Shown here: positions 1-5,347 of the stretch, piece by piece | How the letters are laid out: every line of letters starts with the position of its first letter | Numbering within the stretch: position 1 is the stretch's first letter | From: an uncultured Porphyromonas sp. | Lineage (GTDB): Bacteria > Bacteroidota > Bacteroidia > Bacteroidales > Porphyromonadaceae | Reading direction: 5' to 3' | DNA: 5,347 nt | Assembly (NCBI GenBank): GCA_946997275.1 | Contig: CAMPUN010000105.1 | Span: 1 to 5,347 of the forward strand | Notes under the pieces: generated by a model | The model's database searches: none | Told to the model about the DNA's origin: nothing | What the model saw: the letters and a program-made list of their open reading frames with translations, nothing else | Translations under genes and position numbers: made by a program

Positions 1-53
1 GCCGACCCCCACCCTGTCAAGGTGATGCTCTAAACCAGCTGAGCTAAAGACTC
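1..53 (-). tRNA. tRNA-Val (anticodon GAC), 3' end cut off by the window edge
   Basis: Read on the minus strand from position 53, the sequence folds as the first two-thirds of a tRNA. The acceptor 5' strand is GAGTCTT (53-47), followed by T46 and A45. The D stem GCTC (44-41) pairs with GAGC (30-27) around a D loop that carries the conserved GG. The anticodon stem TCACC (25-21) pairs with GGTGG (13-9), with one T-G wobble. The seven-base loop is TTGACAG, which puts anticodon GAC at 18-16, reading the valine codon GUC. A five-base variable loop and the first three bases of the T stem (GGC) follow before the window ends. The T loop, the acceptor 3' strand and any CCA lie outside. A promoter of the expected type is found upstream at 108-138, so the gene is probably transcribed independently of the protein operon that precedes it on the same strand. 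Confidence 0.92.
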
Positions 54-107
54 GACATCTACCCATCAAACAGCTCCTCAGTCGGAGTCCGTTTTTATTT
101 GGTACCG

Positions 108-138
108 CAAAGTTACAACAAAATTTCGACCCCACCAA
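108..138 (-). promoter_or_regulatory. Bacteroidota-type promoter for the tRNA-Val gene
   Basis: On the minus strand, TTG (138-136) is followed after 20 bases by TAACTTTG (115-108). The second box fits the Bacteroidota -7 consensus TAnnTTTG exactly, and the first fits the core of the -33 TTTG box at the usual spacing. Transcription would begin around position 100-103, leaving a 5' leader of about 50 bases before the tRNA at 53. The leader contains a weak hairpin (CTCC 74-77 with GGAG 84-87) that might matter for 5' processing. The boxes are seen directly. The start point and promoter activity are inferred. Confidence 0.7.
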
Positions 139-166
139 CTATCCGTCTGCACCATTTCGACCAACT
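123..166 (-). repeat. Short direct duplication upstream of the tRNA promoter
   Basis: On the minus strand the block AGTTGGTCGAAAT (166-154) recurs as AGTTGG, five extra bases, then TCGAAAT (140-123). The downstream copy supplies the -33 box of the tRNA promoter, so the upstream copy carries a second TTG about 26 bases further up. It could be a relic of a local duplication or a binding site repeated on neighbouring helix turns. With two imperfect copies, chance cannot be excluded. Confidence 0.4.
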
Positions 167-227
167 TGACGAGGAAAGAGCCCTTGCCACATCGTAAATC
201 TCAAACCGCTACATGGAAAATAAAAGA

Positions 228-304
228 TTTCCACGTGGGCGCGAAATCATTCTTCCGAAGTTTCATTTCATTCTTCCGAAGTTTTATTTCGCCCCTCCGT
301 GGGG
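228..304. repeat. Intergenic repeat: 21-bp tandem duplication inside a bulged inverted repeat
   Basis: Two adjacent 21-base copies, 248-268 and 269-289, both begin CATTCTTCCGAAG and differ at a single base (C264 against T285). Each contains the odd palindrome CTTC-C-GAAG. The pair is bracketed by an inverted repeat: GGGCGCGAAAT (237-247) pairs with ATTTCGCCCC (286-295) over 10 bp if C240 is bulged out. Just to the left is the perfect 8-bp palindrome CCACGTGG (231-238). To the right, CCCC (292-295) can instead pair with GGGG (301-304). The layout recalls the short tandem-repeat and MITE-like intergenic elements described from Porphyromonas, such as the BrickBuilt elements. I cannot show sequence identity to any of them, and no transposase or target-site duplication is evident. 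Confidence 0.6.
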
Positions 305-318
305 AATGTTCGTTTTCC

Positions 319-359
319 AGCGAGCTATTCGCAGATTCCTCCGTGGAGGCGATCTCGCT
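319..359 (-). other. Imperfect long hairpin downstream of the operon, possible weak terminator
   Basis: AGCGAG (319-324) is complementary to CTCGCT (354-359). Inside this outer stem lies the perfect inverted repeat CCTCC-GT-GGAGG (338-349), plus a further 2-bp CG/CG match. The structure begins 30 bases past the stop codon of the DUF6850-type gene, where the end of the transcript would be expected. On the minus strand the hairpin is followed by GGAAAACG, with no run of T, so it does not qualify as a canonical intrinsic terminator. It may instead be a 3' end stabiliser, part of the repeat region next to it, or a terminator of a less U-dependent type. Confidence 0.4.
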
Positions 360-389
360 CCAGAGGTATGGCGGGCGGAAGCAAAGGAA

Positions 390-2066
390 TTAGATATGGT
401 AAGTCAAGGAGAGGAGGAGTCCGTAGGAGCGTGCTTGCTCCGCGATTAGCTCTGGATGGCTAAATATACCCGAGGAGGTAGTCGGTCTACCCTCGTAGAG
501 AGGTCGTCTTGGGGTTAGTCGATTAGGAGCGTAGAAGGCATCCACGCCTATGGTCATCGCTTGGCTACGTGGCAGTGAGATGGTCAGCTGACTGTGCCAT
601 CTAAGCTCTAGACCAGACTTGAGCCGGCTCAGTAGAGGTAGGTAAGCTAGCTGGTAGTCAAGCTGATCCTTGTAGCCACGCTCCACGACATAGGTCCATG
701 AGAGCGGTAGACGATACGCCACGGAGAGAGCCGTATAGAGACGATCGCTGTACCGATAGTCACAGCCCGCCCAGGGTCTCACGACACTATAGTCTATGTG
801 ATTAGAGCTCCCCTTGTAAAGCTCCTGATGATAGTGATAGCCCCCGCCGAGGGAGAGAGCTAGCTGATGTCTAGAGGAGAGAGGGATCTGGTAGCGTCCT
901 CTGAGCTGAGCGTCGTAGTCTGCCTGCCGATAGGTCTGTCGCTGACCGATCTGGCGTAGATCTGTGATCGTGAGATGCTCTTCGTCTGGCTGATGGGTCG
1001 CATAGATATACTCGGTGCCTAGACGATGTAGTAGGCTACTCTCTAGAGCCAAGGTACATCTCCCCCACTCCGCACTACTGAGCAGTCTCACATTATTATT
1101 AAGGAGCCCGAAGAGCCCAGCAGCGGACGACTCTTCCGTACGCATCTTGTAGAGTTGGTCAGAGAGTAAGAGCGTATAGTGAGGAGCTCCGAGCTCACGC
1201 TGTCTACTCCTTAATAATAGGTCTACCGCCACACCCCCCATATAGTGCATACGAGAGGTGCCAAAGAAGATTTTAGTATTCTGCACATCCACCATCCCAA
1301 AGCCGTACGTTAGCGGAAACTTGTCTTGCTGTGAAGGTCTCCAGAGCCATAAGTTCATATACTTACGATGATAGAGCGCATGTAGCGTAGCCGATAGATC
1401 TAGCGAGCTAAAGTGATGCTTGTAGCCTAGGGTCGCTTGGAGAGTGCCAGTCGTATTGTAGACACGAGGGTCTTCGTACTTATAGGCTATCTCCCCAGCG
1501 AAGTGTAGCCCAGCGCCCAGCTCTGAGGCACCTCGTCTGAGCGCATAGAGAGCGCCTGCGATATAATGCTCGTAGCGATAGGCACCGCCAGAAGTGTCAG
1601 CGACAAGGTATGGTAGGTAGTACTCAGGCTGTCGTATGGCTGAGTAACCTATCGCGCCCTGATAGCCTAAGCCTACGGAGACATAGCCACTGAGACGACC
1701 TCGATGCTTGAAGTTTGCCACACCCATCGCCAGCAGCTCTCCAGCCGTCTCCGTGGCTCCCTCGTAAGGAGCTCTGACCCCGTCCTGAGAGAGGTAGTTA
1801 CTCCGTAGCCCCACGAGCGCATAGGTCGTGTCTTGCGGTATCTCCGTCGGGATTGTGTAGCACACCTTAGCAAGCTTATCCTCAGCTCGTGGGGTGATCT
1901 CCTCATAGTACCTCTGGAGCGCAGAGCTATAGACCTCTCCCTGCCCTATAATAAAGGGGGAAGCGGGCGTCTGCGCTTTTGCTACCGCTACATAGCCGAG
2001 CAGTAGTAAGCAAAGGGCGAAGCTACGGATAGATAGAGAGGCGTGGGTCAAGGCGTGTAGATACAT
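390..2066 (-). CDS. DUF6850-type outer-membrane beta-barrel protein
   Basis: This is a 558-residue exported protein, ATG at 2066 to TAA at 390-392. Residues 1-31 form a signal peptide: a basic/polar start, a hydrophobic core FALCLLLLGYVAVA, and a likely signal-peptidase I site AKA|Q after residue 31. The rest alternates polar and hydrophobic residues with many Tyr, Leu and Gly, and it ends in LSLTYHI, as expected for the last strand of an outer-membrane barrel. The segments PYLVADTSGG (152-161) and YKYEDPR (195-201) agree with what I remember as characteristic of the DUF6850 family, which is found beside TonB-dependent receptors and DUF4876 proteins in Bacteroidota. The start is only 6 bases beyond the receptor stop and is preceded by CACACT, as is the receptor start, so co-transcription is very likely. 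The family has no established activity; an accessory role in uptake or in surface assembly with the receptor is inferred. No enzymatic motif is visible. Confidence 0.82.
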   Translation of the reverse strand: MYLHALTHASLSIRSFALCLLLLGYVAVAKAQTPASPFIIGQGEVYSSALQRYYEEITPRAEDKLAKVCYTIPTEIPQDTTYALVGLRSNYLSQDGVRAPYEGATETAGELLAMGVANFKHRGRLSGYVSVGLGYQGAIGYSAIRQPEYYLPYLVADTSGGAYRYEHYIAGALYALRRGASELGAGLHFAGEIAYKYEDPRVYNTTGTLQATLGYKHHFSSLDLSATLHALYHRKYMNLWLWRPSQQDKFPLTYGFGMVDVQNTKIFFGTSRMHYMGGVAVDLLLRSRQRELGAPHYTLLLSDQLYKMRTEESSAAGLFGLLNNNVRLLSSAEWGRCTLALESSLLHRLGTEYIYATHQPDEEHLTITDLRQIGQRQTYRQADYDAQLRGRYQIPLSSRHQLALSLGGGYHYHQELYKGSSNHIDYSVVRPWAGCDYRYSDRLYTALSVAYRLPLSWTYVVERGYKDQLDYQLAYLPLLSRLKSGLELRWHSQLTISLPRSQAMTIGVDAFYAPNRLTPRRPLYEGRPTTSSGIFSHPELIAEQARSYGLLLSLTYHI

Positions 2067-2072
2067 AGTGTG

Positions 2073-4892
2073 CTAAAACTTTACGGAGGTCTCTAGTCCA
2101 AAGTAAGGTACGACCCACTCACGAGCCGTCGTCTTGTCTTTCTGCAGATACTTCGGAGAGATGTCTATAATGTTGTCGATAAAGAATGAGAGGCGGATGT
2201 GCTCGCCTAGCTGCTTCGTACCCTTGAAGCTCATACGCACAGATATCGGCTTTATATTCGCCCGATAGTAGAGTTCGTCAAGAGATCTATTGAGGTAGCG
2301 CATCGGAGAGGATAGGTCATTCATCTGTGCGATCTCCTTCTCACCCACAGGTAGCTTGCGACCATTCAGATCCATCAGCTCATAGGGATAAGGGCTCTGC
2401 TCCCGCCCATAATAAGACTTGCTAAACCATATCACCTGAAAGAAGTTGGTCAGTATCACCCCCCACTCGGGGATGTGCGTTGTAGCCCATAGATTGGTAT
2501 TGATGCGGTGGTAATGACGATGATCCCCCTTGCCGTAGATACCTACGTAAGGGTACTTAACGTCGAACTCGATAATCTCCGGACGGTACATAACGGGTAT
2601 AGCAGAGGCGTATAGCGTGTGGTAGTAAGCTCCATTGAGCTCAAACTGCGTGCGGATAGCCTTAAAGTAAGGAGTCCGCAGACGGTACTCGACACCACGC
2701 TTCACCGTTCGCTCAGAGTTTTGCACCGTTGAGAGCGAGGTAAAGTCTTGGTAAAGGTCCTCGTAGAAGTCCTCCTTGACAGGTCTCTTACCCGCCGGGA
2801 GCGAGCCTCCGATAGGACGGCGATAGGTAGGATAAGTGATCGGATAATAGGCTGGAGCGTAGGCGTACCCGCTATTCATATCCTCCTGAAAGAGCGTCAC
2901 AGCGAGCGTATAGCGCTGATAAGAGAGATCTATGCCGATCTCCTTCTTCTCATTGCTCATAGCCCTTAGATTAGGGTTGGAGGGGTCGTGCTTGATAGCG
3001 TAAGTCATCAAGTGGTCTCTCTTAGGGTCGCTGTAGTAGGCGTTAAGAGCGGAGAAGTATCGATAGACGTTGTCTGGATATAGGTAGTCTAGCGTGGGGA
3101 GCTTGTGTGCCACACCATATCCTAGGCGCACAGCCGTGGCAAAGCCCGAAGGTGCTGTATAGGTCCACGATAGCTTGATGCGTGGGTCGAGGAGTATCTC
3201 GTGCGCTAGACGATAGTTGTGCGGTAGATTGAGCATCTGCGTGGCACGTAGTCCCACGTTGCCATCTATGCGGTGACTACCTAATGAGACGAAGAGCCGA
3301 TCCTCTAGGAAGGCTGCTATACTCGAGAGCGCTGGGATGGCATAGTTAGGGCGAACCCATATAAACGTATTGTCACCAGGATAAGGAGGGCGTGAAGGGT
3401 CTATGACGGCACCTCGGCCCCAGTTCTTAGCAATGGAGTAGTCGACACCATATAGTAGTGTCTGCTGTAGAGGAGCCAGCCAGCCCATAGGACTCTCACC
3501 CGATAGTGTGGTCTGGAGCGCCAAGGGCTGATTGTCCATCTTGTAGTAAGCGTAGTAAGAGGTGGGGAGGAACTCGCCCTCTTGTAGTCCCATCTCCCTA
3601 CTGATAGGCATGACAGCAGGACCTCGCCCAGATAGATAGAGATACTTACGACTGAGGAGGTCGTAGGTATAGTCCACCGTCGATCTCCACGACAAAGTCC
3701 TGAGCCACGAGAGCTGAGGCGACCAGCGAGCATTAGCCACCAGTGTCGTGCGGTAGTACTCTGTATTGTATCGCTCATCTTGCTGCTCTACCAGCTCGTC
3801 CGTGCGACTGTTTTGTATAGAGGCGGTCTGGTGTAGCGTAGCGGTCACGTCTAGCACACCTCCAGTATCACCGAGGTCTCTATGATAGGCATAGGAGAGC
3901 TGCGCTGTAGCTCTTGTATAGCGCTCTAGTCGCTCTCTAGGATCACTGCGGTAGTCTACCACATCGCCGCCAATGTGTAGACTGTTGTAGCCCGTAGAGC
4001 CGAGAGCGATACCCTTGCCTATATAAGCCAACTTGAAGAGTGGGTCTACCTTGGCACGCCCCTCCCAGGGCGTCACACCACGCTTAGGGTGTAGCTTGAT
4101 CGCTCCACTACTTAGATTACCCTCAGAGGCGGAGCTGATACCCTGCTCTACCTCGACACGGTCGTAGTGATTGGTCGAGAGCGTACGCAGATCTATCCCC
4201 GAGTTGAGCGAGCTACGCCTCGTAACCGCCCGATCAGGCAGATAGGTCGAGAAGCGACTCATACCAGTCAGCCCCTGCATCTGCACACGAGAGGCATCGT
4301 TGGTAATAGGAGCACCGTCTATCATGATTGAGGTGCCGAGGGAGCTATTGTCGTCTTGTCCTACCTGACGATTGGTCACTCCCTTGAAGTCTCCTATGCC
4401 AGGCGTCGTAGTCACAGCGCCTGGGAGCAGGAGCAAGATGTCTTTTATCGAGACTGGCTGTATGTTTTGCATCGCCTCCTGACCGATGACCACCTCGCTC
4501 TTGTCCTTACGGTAGGCACCCAGTACCTCCACCTCAGGGAGCTCAATGCTCAACCTACGTAGGGAGATGTCAACCTGCTCTAGTCCCTGGACCGATAGCG
4601 TGCGACTATACGATGCGAAGCCGACACAGCGCACTACCAGCGTGTAGGTACCGCCCTGTCGGAGAGACAAGGTAAAGCGACCATCAGCATCACAGACTAC
4701 TCCCTGATTGGTCTCGCTAATCCCTACTGTAGCCCACCCAATGGGAGTATGATCCTTAGCATTGCGTACACGTCCTGTGATGCCGATTGCTGGCGGAGGA
4801 GTCGTATACGACATGGCTAGGCTGAGCTCTGGTAGGAGCAGGAGCCAAAGCGTGATGAGCGTCAGTAGCGTATGTCTGTATAGCATAGCCAT
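2073..4892 (-). CDS. TonB-dependent outer-membrane receptor with N-terminal carboxypeptidase-regulatory-like domain
   Basis: This is a 939-residue receptor for energised uptake across the outer membrane, driven by TonB-ExbB-ExbD. Using ATG at 4892, residues 1-26 are a signal peptide with the core LLTLITLWLLLLPELSLA. A carboxypeptidase-regulatory-like beta-sandwich follows at about 37-112 (ITGRVRN to VDISLRR). A TonB-box-like ELPEVEVLG lies at 117-125. The plug spans about 139-272 and includes SIMIDGAPITND (188-199) and the closing RVEVEQG...SSGAIKLHPKRG. The remainder is barrel, with the typical near-terminal FFIDNIIDISP and final GLETSVKF ending in Phe. The frame stays open to a GTG at 4940, but that codon sits in the loop of a strong hairpin and would put 16 polar residues ahead of the signal peptide, so ATG 4892 is preferred. 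No SusD-like partner is present; the neighbours are a DUF4876-type gene upstream and a DUF6850-type barrel 6 bases downstream. The substrate is unknown: the partners differ from a SusCD glycan system, and a metal, haem or peptide ligand remains possible. Confidence 0.92.
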   Translation of the reverse strand: MAMLYRHTLLTLITLWLLLLPELSLAMSYTTPPPAIGITGRVRNAKDHTPIGWATVGISETNQGVVCDADGRFTLSLRQGGTYTLVVRCVGFASYSRTLSVQGLEQVDISLRRLSIELPEVEVLGAYRKDKSEVVIGQEAMQNIQPVSIKDILLLLPGAVTTTPGIGDFKGVTNRQVGQDDNSSLGTSIMIDGAPITNDASRVQMQGLTGMSRFSTYLPDRAVTRRSSLNSGIDLRTLSTNHYDRVEVEQGISSASEGNLSSGAIKLHPKRGVTPWEGRAKVDPLFKLAYIGKGIALGSTGYNSLHIGGDVVDYRSDPRERLERYTRATAQLSYAYHRDLGDTGGVLDVTATLHQTASIQNSRTDELVEQQDERYNTEYYRTTLVANARWSPQLSWLRTLSWRSTVDYTYDLLSRKYLYLSGRGPAVMPISREMGLQEGEFLPTSYYAYYKMDNQPLALQTTLSGESPMGWLAPLQQTLLYGVDYSIAKNWGRGAVIDPSRPPYPGDNTFIWVRPNYAIPALSSIAAFLEDRLFVSLGSHRIDGNVGLRATQMLNLPHNYRLAHEILLDPRIKLSWTYTAPSGFATAVRLGYGVAHKLPTLDYLYPDNVYRYFSALNAYYSDPKRDHLMTYAIKHDPSNPNLRAMSNEKKEIGIDLSYQRYTLAVTLFQEDMNSGYAYAPAYYPITYPTYRRPIGGSLPAGKRPVKEDFYEDLYQDFTSLSTVQNSERTVKRGVEYRLRTPYFKAIRTQFELNGAYYHTLYASAIPVMYRPEIIEFDVKYPYVGIYGKGDHRHYHRINTNLWATTHIPEWGVILTNFFQVIWFSKSYYGREQSPYPYELMDLNGRKLPVGEKEIAQMNDLSSPMRYLNRSLDELYYRANIKPISVRMSFKGTKQLGEHIRLSFFIDNIIDISPKYLQKDKTTAREWVVPYFGLETSVKF

Positions 4893-4918
4893 AGTGTGTG
4901 AGCGGTCAGTGAGGTAAG

Positions 4919-4950
4919 GTAGGGGGACGTAGTTATACACGCCCCCCTAC
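4919..4950 (-). promoter_or_regulatory. Strong intercistronic hairpin ahead of the receptor gene
   Basis: GTAGGGGG (4919-4926) and CCCCCTAC (4943-4950) are perfectly complementary. In the minus-strand transcript the next pair is a G-U wobble (4942 with 4927), followed by CGU with ACG. This gives 12 continuous base pairs closed by an 8-base loop. It lies in the gap between the DUF4876-type stop codon (4989) and the receptor ATG, ending 26 bases before that ATG. No T-run follows on either strand, so it is not a standard intrinsic terminator. Likely roles are transcript processing, protection of a 3' end, or control of the ratio between the surface protein and the receptor. The fold is read directly; the role is inferred. 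Confidence 0.65.
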
Positions 4951-4988
4951 GATAGAAAGTTTAAGATGTGATGGACTTAGCGAGGCTC

Positions 4989-5347
4989 TTACTTCTTAGG
5001 ATAAGCTTTTTGTCCCTGTACGCGCTCGTAGTCGTTGGTTGAGTCATTGGTGTCGATCCAATAAGTGCGACCATTGCGCATCTCTGTCTTGCGGTGTGCT
5101 AGTTGCTGACGGTGGCAGCCCGTCACGTAGAAGTTCCCCTTGTCTACTGTCACTGGTAGCGCACGCGTCTTGAACTGACCTTCACAACCTGTCTCCACGC
5201 CATCTAGGATAAGGTCTACAGGGATGGTGTAGTAGTTCTTCGTTTCGCCATCTTTATTAGTCACCTGCATGACATGATTCTTGAGGAATGCACTTAGATC
5301 GCCCTCCACCTTAAAGAGGAGTGGTGGCCAAAAGCCTCTAGGATGTG
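4989..5347 (-). CDS. C-terminal part of a DUF4876-type surface protein (5' end outside the window)
   Basis: The frame is open from the right window edge to TAA at 4989-4991, giving 118 complete codons. It continues upstream of an internal GTG at 5309 with HPRGFWPPLLFK, so that GTG is not the start and the gene is truncated only by the window. The segment NYYTIPVDLILDGVE and the ending HRKTEMRNGRTYWIDTNDST followed by NDYE match my recollection of DUF4876, a Bacteroidota family with a lamin-tail-like fold, often a lipoprotein, usually ending near DTNNSTxDF. Two cysteines (GCEG and GCHR), 22 residues apart, could form a disulfide, consistent with an exported protein. A signal peptide or lipobox would be in the missing part. 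The gene precedes the receptor by about 97 bases on the same strand and probably heads or continues the operon. A role as a surface-exposed ligand-binding partner of the receptor is inferred from context only. Confidence 0.7.
   Translation of the reverse strand, partial: HPRGFWPPLLFKVEGDLSAFLKNHVMQVTNKDGETKNYYTIPVDLILDGVETGCEGQFKTRALPVTVDKGNFYVTGCHRQQLAHRKTEMRNGRTYWIDTNDSTNDYERVQGQKAYPKK

Larger units (their letters stand above)
139..389. other. Gene-free stretch between the operon end and the tRNA promoter
   Basis: No credible coding region is seen here on either strand. Two plus-strand open frames exist, but they run through the tandem duplication and hairpins, have no start context, and give low-complexity products with duplicated RSFISFFRSFIS-like segments. 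That is what repeats produce when translated. The content is structural: the upstream copy of the promoter-proximal duplication (154-166), an inverted match TGGAAA (214-219) with TTTCCA (228-233), the palindrome at 231-238, the tandem/inverted repeat at 237-304 and the long hairpin at 319-359. Confidence 0.7.

Noticed and set aside
292..304. CCCCTCCGTGGGG as an intrinsic terminator.
   Set aside because: The stem is only 4 bp and no T-run follows in the direction of the operon. The plus-strand side has a short TTCGTTTT, but no gene there needs a terminator.
166..449. Two overlapping plus-strand open frames (166-393 and 213-449) as small genes.
   Set aside because: They are translations of the tandem duplication and hairpin region, show duplicated low-complexity segments, have no start context, and one overlaps the 3' end of the well-supported minus-strand gene.
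1673..1906. Minus-strand open frame within the DUF6850-type gene.
   Set aside because: It is an Arg/Ser-rich out-of-frame translation fully inside a coherent barrel protein.
2748..4562. Other open frames within the receptor gene (plus strand 2748-2969 and 4356-4562; minus strand 3401-3778).
   Set aside because: All lie inside a gene with clear domain structure over its full length, and their products show no recognisable motif or signal; they are shadows in other frames.
2073..4892. Calling the receptor a SusC-type glycan importer.
   Set aside because: No SusD-like gene is adjacent in the visible region and the partners belong to other families; the regulatory-like N-terminal domain alone does not define SusC.
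4951..4980. A promoter between the surface-protein gene and the receptor, based on AAACTTTC on the minus strand.
   Set aside because: It misses the first T and final G of TAnnTTTG, and no TTG lies at the right distance upstream.
4989..5309. A complete 106-residue gene starting at GTG 5309.
   Set aside because: The frame stays open upstream to the window edge with plausible protein sequence, and the recognisable part is a C-terminal domain, so it is the end of a larger gene.

Overview
The window reads as a piece of a Bacteroidales chromosome, most likely Porphyromonas or a close relative. Four things point there. There is a large TonB-dependent receptor with an N-terminal carboxypeptidase-regulatory-like domain. 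It sits beside outer-membrane protein families that I know from Bacteroidota. A Bacteroidota-type promoter (TTG, 20 bp, TAACTTTG) stands upstream of a tRNA gene. No Shine-Dalgarno sequences precede the two complete genes. Base composition looks close to half G+C by eye. The genus is inferred from general resemblance, not from a search.

Everything that can be supported lies on the minus strand, so the window is best read from right to left. At the right edge (4989-5347) is the 3' end of a gene whose C-terminus matches my recollection of the DUF4876 surface/lamin-tail-like family. After about 97 bp containing a very stable hairpin (4919-4950) comes a complete TonB-dependent outer-membrane receptor (2073-4892). 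Six bases later a second outer-membrane beta-barrel protein of the DUF6850 type begins (390-2066). The three genes look like one transcription unit that starts outside the window. The likely theme is a cell-surface module: an exported surface protein, an energised TonB-dependent channel and an accessory barrel. The substrate cannot be read from the sequence.

Downstream of the operon, positions 139-389 carry no credible gene. They hold a compact, structured repeat region: a 21-bp tandem duplication bracketed by a bulged inverted repeat, then two hairpins that share a CTCCGTGG core but have different, self-complementary flanks. Next comes a tRNA promoter (108-138) and, running off the left edge, the 5' two-thirds of a tRNA-Val with anticodon GAC (1-53).

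The most interesting points are the barrel-barrel-surface-protein operon of unknown substrate, the 12-bp hairpin that overlaps a spurious GTG start ahead of the receptor, the identical CACACTATG context at both complete gene starts, and the intergenic repeat with two mutually exclusive foldings.
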